Origin: an uncultured Nitrospira sp.
GTDB lineage: Bacteria > Nitrospirota > Nitrospiria > Nitrospirales > Nitrospiraceae
Direction of reading: 5' to 3'
Assembly (NCBI GenBank): GCA_902500785.1
Contig: CABVRW010000027.1
Location: forward strand, 1 to 48,149
Length of the DNA: 48,149 nucleotides
This document shows positions 27,201 to 34,681 of this stretch, piece after piece (within the stretch, counting starts at the first letter, position 1; each line of letters starts with the position of its first letter). Under the pieces are notes generated by a model that was not told the origin of the DNA, searched no databases, and saw only the letters and a program-made list of their open reading frames with translations. The position numbers and the translations under genes were made by a program.

Positions 27201-27568
27201 ACTCCATGCACCATCACTGCACGGAGCACATCCAGGTGGAACAGCCGACGATCGCCGAAGAGGATGTGTGTTTCTGTGGCCAGCGGACGTAACGCTTCAT
27301 CCACATGCCAGGGTTGGATGCGGCCGCGTCGAAACGCTTCGCGATACGCGTCACAGGATAAATATCCCCGTCCCCCAAAGAGCTGTTCTCCCCGCCGCAC
27401 GGCCTCGTCGAAGGTGAGCTGTTCAAACCCCTGCAGCGGATTTCTCGAGATGAATGTCCGCATCGGCCAGAGACGCGCCACCACCTCACCCGCAAGGTTG
27501 ACATAGGAGCGCAACTCCATCCGCTGTGCGTCGGTATAGGATGTCGGCCTGTCGTTCGCTTGTGCCAT
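24296..27568 (-). CDS. dabA: DabA / MpsB (DUF2309) inorganic carbon transporter subunit
   Basis: A 1090-residue protein related to the beta-carbonic anhydrase-like DabA. The predicted zinc site is Cys502 and Asp504 (FCIDVRSE) with His775 (CGHGSTS) and Cys790 (ALDCGACGG). The Cys-x-Asp and His-x14-Cys spacings equal those of Halothiobacillus DabA2 (C351/D353, H524/C539). It is about 260 residues longer than that protein, including about 100 extra residues between the two halves of the site. With DabB it is thought to convert CO2 to bicarbonate vectorially, driven by cation flow. An unusual element lies about 40 nt upstream; folC follows. Confidence 0.92.
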   Translation of the reverse strand: MAQANDRPTSYTDAQRMELRSYVNLAGEVVARLWPMRTFISRNPLQGFEQLTFDEAVRRGEQLFGGRGYLSCDAYREAFRRGRIQPWHVDEALRPLATETHILFGDRRLFHLDVLRAVMVHGVEPSSPGRSASAGAPSPDENTESLTRLTQWLASIPDSDTWGENESLRMGESEELPYRTTMAAWCDRTFGTDLEDQINGQLIKWCAAFCDEGDATWPMPGREHTFYRAWKDAAQYDLGLSLLGIERASEKIRLLSDRPEEALLEALEQLKIPASAREEYLSRHVAALPGWAGFIKWRAEQTAYPWQEAYRIDLVKYLAIRLFYERELVAVSCKKVLNCSGDVEAIQDYARRFPRAIWFRRALLNGQLPKKASTDAVRLQRWWRSSDAQAWEELAQHWYREHRLVCRGETAINHARLLLRLAEALDVRPDLLPSTAPTDLKTLLNWLGAFPERQHGPRWLDAYELAHQHTILRQLESRAPGDAGLQGREGSPVRPPAQFAFCIDVRSEVFRRHLEQRGCYETFGFAGFFGLPVAYRALGADCTTDLCPVLLKPKHTIREVPRTYQGEAALRHKSSTQLVKTGHKLLHDLKHNVITPYVMVEAIGWFFVLPLLGKTLCPRGYHRLATWVKQTFIPTVATTLTVDKIPTNEAEDMVAAEQRMQIARWLRARFEGSGTRLTADRLEGIRCQALESPYEPPAALGTLGHILGLSRATEAALIEELRHHCRITPQGTAGRLARITQTGFTLNEQAYYVETSLRLMGLTETWSRLVILCGHGSTSQNNPYESALDCGACGGSHGLPNARAFAMIANRPPVRELLAKRGLAIPLDTHFLAALHDTTTDQVRLVDLEDVPSTHRKELAQLLEDVNDTGSMAAAERGIALHATPTRHNRRQSKQDVELRSLDWAQVRPEWGLARNSLFIIGSRHLTQGIDLAGRSFLHSYDHRPDTDGKLLEIIMTAPLIVAQWINMEYYFSTVDPEVYGSGSKVYHNVTGRIGVMTGGQSDLRMGLPVQTVMNRARPYHEPMRLATIIEAPRDQISAIINRQPLLEKLFNNRWLHLIAFEPRERRYYHYNAAGGWIAVTTETVAAEQA

Positions 27569-27607
27569 GCTGCTGACCCCCTCCCTTCTGTCCTGCTACA
27601 CCCAACA

Positions 27608-27624
27608 CAGCAAGAAGAGGGCCG
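27608..27624 (-). promoter_or_regulatory. Sigma-54-like element upstream of dabA, shared with dabB
   Basis: Minus strand CGGCCCTCTTCTTGCTG, with GG-N10-GC geometry and a perfect TTGCT, 9 of 12 consensus positions. It differs at two positions from the element at 34665-34681 before dabB. Predicted start near 27598, giving a leader of about 30 nt. Confidence 0.5.
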
Positions 27625-27836
27625 CGACACGATATCCCTTCCATGGAGGAACGTAAGCGCCTCGTGAATAAGGGAAAACCGATGACAGGCGTCATCGAAC
27701 GGCCAACGAGAATCGATCCACTCGCCGAAGAATCAGTGCGTCAACACACGTGCGTGCATGCCTGCACGCAGCCACGGCCACGGATTGGAAGCATCGGGGA
27801 AGTTGGGGCGGAGTATTTCGCTCGCACGGCAAGCGG
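27625..27836. other. Rest of the cysD-dabA intergenic region
   Basis: About 210 nt between the cysD-like stop and the dabA promoter element. No gene or terminator hairpin was recognised. Confidence 0.5.
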
Positions 27837-28634
27837 TTACATATGTCCGAGTTTGCGGAGCGTTTCCATTCCGCGGCCTTCGTCCTGCGCGCGCCCTGCG
27901 CGTTCGGCGGTCGTGGTGCTCCGCAACTCGATGATGACCTGCGGAATCGTCTTTGCGCAGGAGTTCACGGTGCCCGTGCAGGGCACGCAGCCAAGGCTGC
28001 GGTAGCGAGTGCCGGCGCCTCGATCGAAATATAGTTCCGGAAGGGGAACCCGTTCCTGTTCGAGGTATTCCCAGATATTCAGCTCGGTCCAGTCGAGCAG
28101 CGGATGCACGCGCACATGAGAACCAGCAGGAAATGTCGTCTTGTATTGATCCCAGAGTTCGGGCGGCTGATCGCGGTAATCCCATTCCCCATGTTTGTCC
28201 CGGAGAGAGAAGCAGCGTTCTTTGGCTCGCGTGCCTTCCTCGTCCGCGCGAATGCCGAGAATGACGGCCGTCCACCCATGTTTGGCGATCGTGTGCTTGA
28301 GGGCCTCGATTTTCATGGCCGTGCAGCAGGTGACGCGCCCCTGCTCAGGGCCCATCCCGCCAGCGAGCGCCTCCGTATTCTGACCGACGACCAGCTTGAG
28401 CCCCCACTCGCGGCAGAGCCGGTCCCGATAGTCGATTAACTCGGGGATCTCGTAGCCCGTGTCGATATGCACGAGCGGAAACGGCACATGACCGAAGAAG
28501 GCCTTTCTGGCCAGCCACAACAGCACCGTCGAGTCCTTGCCCATCGACCAGAGCATGGCGAGGTCGTCGAAGTGTTTGTAGGCTTCGCGAAGAATGTAGA
28601 CGCTCTGATCTTCAAGTTCTCTCAGGTGCTGCAT
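27837..28634 (-). CDS. cysD: CysD-like sulfate adenylyltransferase subunit 2
   Basis: A 265-residue PP-loop ATP pyrophosphatase. [17 protein letters not shown] (near 30-46) is the PP-loop, VHIDTGYE follows, then [13 protein letters not shown] and the closing [10 protein letters not shown], all in CysD order. CysD normally makes APS with the GTPase CysN, but no cysN is in this window. It is shorter than E. coli CysD (302). It has extra cysteines ([11 protein letters not shown], and CVPC then SC in the segment after YRSLG) where E. coli CysD has other residues. It overlaps the preceding broken larB-like frame by 13 nt. A sulfonucleotide reductase-like activity is an alternative. Confidence 0.8.
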   Translation of the reverse strand: MQHLRELEDQSVYILREAYKHFDDLAMLWSMGKDSTVLLWLARKAFFGHVPFPLVHIDTGYEIPELIDYRDRLCREWGLKLVVGQNTEALAGGMGPEQGRVTCCTAMKIEALKHTIAKHGWTAVILGIRADEEGTRAKERCFSLRDKHGEWDYRDQPPELWDQYKTTFPAGSHVRVHPLLDWTELNIWEYLEQERVPLPELYFDRGAGTRYRSLGCVPCTGTVNSCAKTIPQVIIELRSTTTAERAGRAQDEGRGMETLRKLGHM

Positions 28635-28924
28635 GGGTCTGCTCCTCTTTCATAAGATTCCGGCTCGGAGAACGTTCGATTCGACGCGAGGTCGACCAGA
28701 TGGAGTCCTTCGAAGTGTGCCGCTGTGTGCCGCACTGTCATCCGTCCGATCGATCCCTCCTCCGTGATGCACAGGTCTCCCTCCTCGTTGTGTGCGATGG
28801 TGGTCCACAGAGCATAACCGAGATCGACGATCGGGAGATCCTTCAACCCGCGCTGCGCGTCCTCGAGCCTCAGGCCACCGGCACGGACAGGCTCGAGGAG
28901 GCCCGGGAGAGCGGAGGCATCCAC
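28622..28924 (-). pseudogene. larB: Broken larB-like fragment
   Basis: The frame from GTG 28924 reads LLEPVRAGGLRLEDAQRGLK, then DLPIVDLGYAL, which matches the N-terminus of LarB (NCAIR mutase-related, makes the nickel-pincer cofactor of lactate racemase). At about 28808 the next residues of the family, VDHHRT, are present but in another frame. The rest of the frame to 28622 does not match LarB. So this looks like a 5' remnant with a frameshift, running into the cysD start. Genuine small protein is the alternative. Confidence 0.5.
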
Positions 28925-28959
28925 GGTGTTGCGTTGCCGATCGGGAGGTCGATCAGCGG

Positions 28960-30366
28960 TTAATCCGTTTGTTTTCGACGCCGGTCCAGCATCCAGCGCG
29001 TGATGCCGAGATGTTTGGCGGCCAAGGTCTTGTTGCCGTCTGACCGTTGCAACACCTCGGCAATGATTCGATCTTCGAGATCGTTCAGCGAGTGCTCTCC
29101 GACTCGGAAGGAGATCTGGACGGCGGTAGGATCGGACGCATCCGGCGCAGGCATCGGATGTTTCGGTGAAACGGCCGCCAACGGCTGGCTCGCGCCTTGA
29201 AGCTCGGAGGGAAAGTTGGCGGCTTCGAGGGTTGTGCCTTGGCAGAATAGAACGGCCCGTTCCATGAGATTGCTCAGCTCACGGATATTGCCGGGGAAGC
29301 GATACTGGCGCAAGAGGGCCTGTGCGCTTGCTCCCAATGTACGGACCGGTTTCTTGAGCGCCACCGCAGAACGAATGAGAAATTGCTCGGTGAGAGGAAT
29401 GATCTCGTCGCCTCGTTCGCGGAGCGGCGGGACGGTGAGCGTCACGACATTGAGCCGATAGTAGAGATCCTCGCGAAACTCGCCCTTCGCGACTGCGTCC
29501 TTGAGATCGCGATTCGTCGCGGCCATGAAGCGGACATCCACCGGGATGGTAGCCGCTCCTCCGACGCGACGCAACGTCCGTTCCTCGATCACCCGTAAGA
29601 GCTTCGCCTGCAGGGGGAGCGGCAAGTCGCCGATCTCATCGAAGAAAACGGTTCCCCCTTCGGCCAGTTCGAGCAGGCCGCATTTCCGTCCTGAGGCCCC
29701 CGTAAACGACCCTTTCTCATGGCCGAACAATTCGCTCTCGAACAATTCGCGCGGAATTGAAGGACAATCTACTTCCATGCACGGCTTGTCTGCCCGGGGA
29801 CTGTTGAAATGGATCACGCGCCCCATGTACTGCTTGCCGGTCCCGGTTTCTCCTTGGAGGAGGACCGTTACGCGAGCGCTCTTGGCCAGTTCTCGAACCT
29901 CCTGCATAAACGTCTGCATGGCAGGACTGTTCGCGATGATGCGATCGATCGCATAGCGCTTTGCATCCTGGCTGCTGTGCAGTTGGACCTGCCGGCGAAG
30001 CGTGAGTAGATCCGTCGCGCGGCGCAGGGTGTGGTGGAGATCGTCCATGTCTATGGACTTGGCCACAAAATCGAAGGCCCCGAGTCGCATCGCTTCGACC
30101 GCATCCTTCACTGTCCCTCTGGCGGTCAGCACGATCACGAGAAGCTCCGGTGTGGTTTGTTTCACCCGGGCGAGGACGTCCAGGCCAGAGAAGTTGGGCA
30201 TGATCAGGTCCAGCACCAGGATATCCGGCTCGAAGGAGCGCAGGATGGTGAGGGCGTCTTCTCCCGATCCCGCGGTTTGGACGAGGTAGCCTTGGCCGGT
30301 GAGACGCAGGGCGAAGGCCTCCCGAACGGATGCTTCATCCTCGACCAGTAGAAGTTGCCATGCCAT
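28960..30366 (-). CDS. Sigma-54-dependent response regulator (NtrC family)
   Basis: A 468-residue regulator. The receiver (1-120) has the acidic pair Glu9/Asp10, phospho-acceptor Asp53 (VLDLIMPNFSG) and Lys103. The AAA+ domain has Walker A GETGTGK (172-178), the sigma-54-contact loop as GSFTGA (219-224; the usual form is GAFTGA) and Walker B VFFDEIG. The C-terminal Fis-type helix-turn-helix is DGNKTLAAKHLGITRWML. Its histidine kinase gene ends 1 nt before its ATG. Sigma-54-like sites upstream of dabA, dabB and icd make these its candidate targets; this is inference. Confidence 0.93.
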   Translation of the reverse strand: MAWQLLLVEDEASVREAFALRLTGQGYLVQTAGSGEDALTILRSFEPDILVLDLIMPNFSGLDVLARVKQTTPELLVIVLTARGTVKDAVEAMRLGAFDFVAKSIDMDDLHHTLRRATDLLTLRRQVQLHSSQDAKRYAIDRIIANSPAMQTFMQEVRELAKSARVTVLLQGETGTGKQYMGRVIHFNSPRADKPCMEVDCPSIPRELFESELFGHEKGSFTGASGRKCGLLELAEGGTVFFDEIGDLPLPLQAKLLRVIEERTLRRVGGAATIPVDVRFMAATNRDLKDAVAKGEFREDLYYRLNVVTLTVPPLRERGDEIIPLTEQFLIRSAVALKKPVRTLGASAQALLRQYRFPGNIRELSNLMERAVLFCQGTTLEAANFPSELQGASQPLAAVSPKHPMPAPDASDPTAVQISFRVGEHSLNDLEDRIIAEVLQRSDGNKTLAAKHLGITRWMLDRRRKQTD

Positions 30367-30367
30367 G

Positions 30368-32332
30368 TCAGCCCTCGCATTTCAATGGAAGCCAGACGTC
30401 CACGACGGCTCCGCTCTCAGGCGGACTGTGAATCAGCAATTGGCCGCCGTGCCGCTCGATAATGTCGTGGGTAATGGTCAGCCCAAGACCGACACCCTTG
30501 GCTTTTCCATTCGTAAAGAACGGTTCGTAAATGCGTTGCAGGTTTTCGGGGGAGATGCCTTTCCCGGAATCGGCAAAGGTCATGAGCAGCCCCAGCCCTC
30601 GTCTGGTCTCCGGCCTGAGGGTGATCGTCAATTGGCCGCCGTTCGGCATCGCGTCGATCGCATTCATGGCGATATTCAGACAAACCTGGAGGATATGGGC
30701 CCGCGAGGCTTCCACCAATGGAAGGTCCGCGGCCACGTTTTTCTTCACAGCCACGCGATGCTTTAACAAGTTCGGGTGCAGCAACGTCAGGGTGTTGTCA
30801 AGCAGCGCGGATAGATCACAGGAGGCGATCTCAAAGGGGCGTGGCCGCAACTGTCCAAGGTGAGATTCCAGAAGATCGTCGATCCGCGCCGCTTCGCGCG
30901 CGATCAAGCGGCACCGATCGCGCGCGGCTTGAGGAAGCGTGTCCTGGTCCGCCAGATGGGTGGCGAGGCTCCCGAGTCCGATCAGAGGATTGCGGACTTC
31001 GTGGAGGATGCCGCCGGCGAGTTGCCCGACGAGTTTCACCTGTTCCGTATGGCGCAGGGCCTCGAGCATCTGTTCTCGCTCGCTGAGGTCGGTCAGGATG
31101 GCAAGAAAGTAGCGGATGGTCCCGTCCGGGTCTTTGACCGGGCTCACGCTCTCCCACGCCAAAAACTCAGAGCCGTCCTTGCGGCGGTTCACCACACGGT
31201 CGACGAAGGCCGATCCGGACTGGATCGTCTGCCACATGCGTTCGAAGAATTCCGGCGGGTGCTTTCCGGACTTCAGCAACGACGGTGTGCGGCCGATGAC
31301 CTCATGCCGTGTCCAGCCTGTCAGACGTTCCATGGCGGGATTCCACTCCAGGAGCGCCCCTTGCGTATCGGTCAACATGACGCCGTCCTGCACCAACTCG
31401 AACATCCGGTGATAGAGCTGTAGCTGCGTTTCCTCTCGCCGCCATCGTTCGAGTACGGTGGCGACAGTGTTGGCGACCGAGCAGAGAAACTCCAACTCCT
31501 TCGGGGTAAAATCCCGCACGGACTTGCAGTGTGCGCCCATGACTCCGTACACCCGATCCTGTACCATCATCGGCACGCTCATGCCGGCGATGCCATTATG
31601 TTCCGACAGGAGCTTCGACGGCATGAAGCGCGTTTCTGTGTGCAAATCCCGCACGACTACCGGCTGCCGTTCGCGGATTGCAAAGCCCGCCTGAGAATGC
31701 GTGCCTCCTTCCACCGTTAAGGTGCCGATGAGCCCCTCGCGCCAGCCGACGCCGGCGACGAGATACAGATGTTCATCCGATTCACGAGGAATGAGGATTT
31801 TGCAGAGTTCCACGTGCAAAGCCTCGGCCGTGAGGCGCGCGGCTTGGTTCATGATCTCTTGGACCGGTGTTCCACTGACCGCCAGGGTCCCGATGCGCGC
31901 GAGGACTGACTGAAACCGGACCACCTGGGCGGCTTCTTGTGACAGTAGAGTCCGCTCCGTGACGTTTTCCAACACCATCAACACGCCCGTGTTGCCGCAA
32001 TAGGGGACGACGTTGAACCGGCATTCGTAAATGAGGGGATAGCCCTGTCGATCAGTCAGCCGATACTCCGTTGTGTCACGGGCTCCGAGCGGTTGGTGAT
32101 TCCTGGCTATCGCCTCATCGAGAAGTCGCGTCCGTAGCTGAAATTCCGACCCCGGTTGGGGCGCCCAGACCAGTTCTCCAAACTGCGCGTTTTCGAAAAT
32201 CAGGGTGCCGTGGGACACAAAACAGAGGCCGCCCTGGATGCAGTCACTGAGCCAGGCCAGGCCTTGCTCCGCGGCGACTTCCGATGGCGCCTGAGTGGAT
32301 GGCTTGGGACGTGATCGACGGAAGGATGGCAT
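30368..32332 (-). CDS. PAS-GAF-PAS sensor histidine kinase
   Basis: A 654-residue kinase with no clear membrane segment, so probably cytoplasmic. Order: an N-terminal PAS-like region (about 25-130), a GAF domain (about 150-305, VPMMVQDRVYGVMGAHC), a PAS domain (about 320-440, LTDTQGALLEWNPAMERLTG), then HisKA with the phospho-His444 (HEVRNPL) and HATPase_c (NIAMNAIDA, DSGKGIS, GVGLGLTI). GAF and PAS domains suggest a small-molecule or redox cue. The regulator follows after 1 nt, so they form one unit. Confidence 0.93.
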   Translation of the reverse strand: MPSFRRSRPKPSTQAPSEVAAEQGLAWLSDCIQGGLCFVSHGTLIFENAQFGELVWAPQPGSEFQLRTRLLDEAIARNHQPLGARDTTEYRLTDRQGYPLIYECRFNVVPYCGNTGVLMVLENVTERTLLSQEAAQVVRFQSVLARIGTLAVSGTPVQEIMNQAARLTAEALHVELCKILIPRESDEHLYLVAGVGWREGLIGTLTVEGGTHSQAGFAIRERQPVVVRDLHTETRFMPSKLLSEHNGIAGMSVPMMVQDRVYGVMGAHCKSVRDFTPKELEFLCSVANTVATVLERWRREETQLQLYHRMFELVQDGVMLTDTQGALLEWNPAMERLTGWTRHEVIGRTPSLLKSGKHPPEFFERMWQTIQSGSAFVDRVVNRRKDGSEFLAWESVSPVKDPDGTIRYFLAILTDLSEREQMLEALRHTEQVKLVGQLAGGILHEVRNPLIGLGSLATHLADQDTLPQAARDRCRLIAREAARIDDLLESHLGQLRPRPFEIASCDLSALLDNTLTLLHPNLLKHRVAVKKNVAADLPLVEASRAHILQVCLNIAMNAIDAMPNGGQLTITLRPETRRGLGLLMTFADSGKGISPENLQRIYEPFFTNGKAKGVGLGLTITHDIIERHGGQLLIHSPPESGAVVDVWLPLKCEG

Positions 32333-32465
32333 AGACGTGGATTACTCCGTTCTGTAGCGTAGAGGAGCGAAACAGCTGTCGTCCTTGAACGGGCAGTATA
32401 CCCAGTCTGGCGCAGACCGTCGAGACAGGCATCGGCGCATGCGGCGGACAGGGCGACCGGCCCTA

Positions 32466-32795
32466 TTATTTGGCGACAAAGTGCTCGCGACGGCTGACCG
32501 CGACGTCGGTGACGAACATCGCTCCGGAATGCTTGTTGAACAACGGCCCCAGGCCGGCCAGAATCGGTTCGACCCGCTCTTCCGGCACCACCGTGAAGAC
32601 AATCACCTGACTGCTGATATCGTTGAACAACAAATGGCCCTCATGGAAGCCGTGCTGGCCTTTGCCGGACACATTGTTGATGATCGTATAGCCGGTGGCG
32701 CCGACTCGATCCAGCAGGTCGGTGATAAACTTCGCGTGCTCGCCTTGGACCACGATTTTGATTTCTTTCATGGGATGCAGGGTTAAGCTGATCAT
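32466..32795 (-). CDS. PII-like protein next to DabB
   Basis: A 109-residue protein of the PII/GlnB fold: KEIKIVVQGEHAKFITDLLD, a GATGYTIINNVSGKGQHG loop region, VIVFTVVPEERVEPILAGL and a final strand FVTDVAV. The start at 32795 follows AAGGAGG by 6 nt; ATG 32771 is an alternative. PII-like proteins (for example SbtB, CPII) are known to sense adenylates or bicarbonate next to inorganic-carbon transporters. Its place 147 nt downstream of dabB fits that role. The uridylylation T-loop tyrosine of GlnB is not evident. Confidence 0.8.
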   Translation of the reverse strand: MISLTLHPMKEIKIVVQGEHAKFITDLLDRVGATGYTIINNVSGKGQHGFHEGHLLFNDISSQVIVFTVVPEERVEPILAGLGPLFNKHSGAMFVTDVAVSRREHFVAK

Positions 32796-32942
32796 GCGAC
32801 CCTCCTTGTTTCCAACAGGTTCTTCTGTTTAGTCCGTCGTGCTCATACAACCCGCGACGCCGAGGATCATCCCATTCGTTGACAGTGACAAGTGCACCGA
32901 CTTCCCGTCACTAACGGACAGGCTCTCTTCAGGAGTGGCTCA

Positions 32943-34622
32943 TTAGTGTGATCGAACGGTCTTCCGTCGCGAGCGCCTTCCCCAGGCTCGCAGTACATCC
33001 TCCACATAGAGGCCGTTGAGAAACGCGACATAGGCACGGGTCTGGATGGTCCCCAGCCAGCCGGGGATCAAGAGCCGCATGCCATGAGCCTTGCCGTAAA
33101 GAAACATCCACACCGCGACGACGAGTACCGTCGCAAGGGCGACAAACGTCTCGAAGAGGCCGGAGGGCCAGGATGCTGCCTGAAAATAGGCTGCCGCCTG
33201 ACCCGGTTCGGCATAGAGAAAATGGGTGAACGATTCACCGGCCCACAAGTAGGTTAGTCCGATCAGTGCGAGCGTCGCCACCATCGTCAAGGACACGTTC
33301 CACGAGGCCGTCGCGTTCAGCTGATAGAGGCTGAAGATCGCTTGGGCTGAGGTGACCCAGGCAAAGAACAGGAAAATCAACGTGCCCTGCGATTCGAACA
33401 GAGGGATGTGCACCAGGCCGTGGGCGACGAGGAGGAGGAGCAACGGCAGGATCAAGGTGATTCCCAAACCGGTCGCCCAGGTCACCAACGAGAAGCGAGT
33501 CGTTTCTTCCACGGGCTCGCGCTCCGGAAGCTGGGACTCGTTCCGCGCTTTCTGAATAGTGGCTCCCGAATTGAGAAATAAGGTGGCCTTGAACAGGCCA
33601 TGGGCACAGAGGTGAAACACCGCGAGGGCGAAGGCCCCCAAGCCACATTCCATGACCATGTAGCCCATCTGTCCCATGGTGGAATAGACGAGCGTCCGTT
33701 TGATGCTGGATTGGGTCAGCATCGTGGTGGCTCCGATCAAGGCGGTCAGACCTCCGATGAGAAACATCAGATGGAGCGACGTCGGAGCGACGCCGTACAG
33801 CGGGGCCAAGCGGTTGACCAGAAATCCACCGGCATTGACGATCCCCGCGTGTAGCATGGCCGAGACGGGAGTCGGCGCCTCGATGGTTCCCGGCAACCAC
33901 ACGTGGAAGGGGAATTGGGCGGATTTCGTCATGATCGCGATCAAGAGCAAGAGCGTAATCACCGTGACGGAGTTGCTCTCAAAGACTGTTCCAACCCAAA
34001 GAAGAGGCGCAACAGACGATTGGATGGCACGGAACAATTCCGTGAGATCGAGCGTTCCGAATTTGAGGTAGATCAGGAGAATGCCGAGCAGCAAGGCCGC
34101 ATCACCGAGTCCTTGTACCCGCAAGGCCGTGTGTCCTGCCTTGCGGGCTGCGTGGCTCGTCGCATTGAACGAGAGCAGGGCCATCAGCAACCAGGTAACA
34201 GCGTGCCAATGGACGAACAGCCAGAACAGATTTCCACTGGTCACCAAACTCAAGAGCACAAAGGTCAGCAGGCTGAGTAGGCTGAAAAATCGAACATAGC
34301 CCTGGTCGCCTTGCATGTAGCGCTGTGAATACAGGTGAATCACCAGGCTCACACCCGTGATGAGGACCATCATGACGGCAGCAAGCCGATCAATCAGGAC
34401 CGTGTACTGAATAGACCTGGGAAGGAAGACGGAAAATGCGAGGAATATAGGCTCGCTCTGAACGACGTGATAGAGAGAAGCGAGTGTCGCGACTGTTGAG
34501 AGCGCCAGAGCGCTGACTCCGAAACTGGAGGTCCTCTCGCCCAATCTGGTTCCGAGGAGAGCGGTCAGGCCGCTGGCCAGGAGGGGCGCAAAGACCGCAA
34601 TAATCGGGAAAAGAAAATCCAT
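32943..34622 (-). CDS. dabB: DabB / MpsA (NuoL-like) membrane cation channel subunit
   Basis: A 559-residue polytopic protein of the NuoL/MrpA (proton-conducting transporter) family, with roughly 14 membrane segments. MTKSAQFPFHVWLPG then EAPTPVSAMLHAGIVNAGGF is the conserved core. There are no other complex I genes nearby, so it is not a respiratory subunit but the DabA partner, thought to supply cation flow. I chose ATG 34622 (AGGA 6 nt upstream); ATG 34670 would fall inside the promoter element. DabA lies 5.4 kb further along instead of adjacent, which is unusual. Confidence 0.88.
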   Translation of the reverse strand: MDFLFPIIAVFAPLLASGLTALLGTRLGERTSSFGVSALALSTVATLASLYHVVQSEPIFLAFSVFLPRSIQYTVLIDRLAAVMMVLITGVSLVIHLYSQRYMQGDQGYVRFFSLLSLLTFVLLSLVTSGNLFWLFVHWHAVTWLLMALLSFNATSHAARKAGHTALRVQGLGDAALLLGILLIYLKFGTLDLTELFRAIQSSVAPLLWVGTVFESNSVTVITLLLLIAIMTKSAQFPFHVWLPGTIEAPTPVSAMLHAGIVNAGGFLVNRLAPLYGVAPTSLHLMFLIGGLTALIGATTMLTQSSIKRTLVYSTMGQMGYMVMECGLGAFALAVFHLCAHGLFKATLFLNSGATIQKARNESQLPEREPVEETTRFSLVTWATGLGITLILPLLLLLVAHGLVHIPLFESQGTLIFLFFAWVTSAQAIFSLYQLNATASWNVSLTMVATLALIGLTYLWAGESFTHFLYAEPGQAAAYFQAASWPSGLFETFVALATVLVVAVWMFLYGKAHGMRLLIPGWLGTIQTRAYVAFLNGLYVEDVLRAWGRRSRRKTVRSH

Positions 34623-34664
34623 GGGCCATCCTACTGTGGTGGTTCGTGATGTTGGAGACCGTAT

Positions 34665-34681
34665 CAGCAAGAATAGGACCG
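34665..34681 (-). promoter_or_regulatory. Sigma-54-like element upstream of dabB, shared with dabA
   Basis: Minus strand CGGTCCTATTCTTGCTG, matching the dabA element at 15 of 17 positions and keeping GG-N10-GC. It lies 42 nt before ATG 34622 (39 nt for dabA). Predicted start near 34655. Confidence 0.5.
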
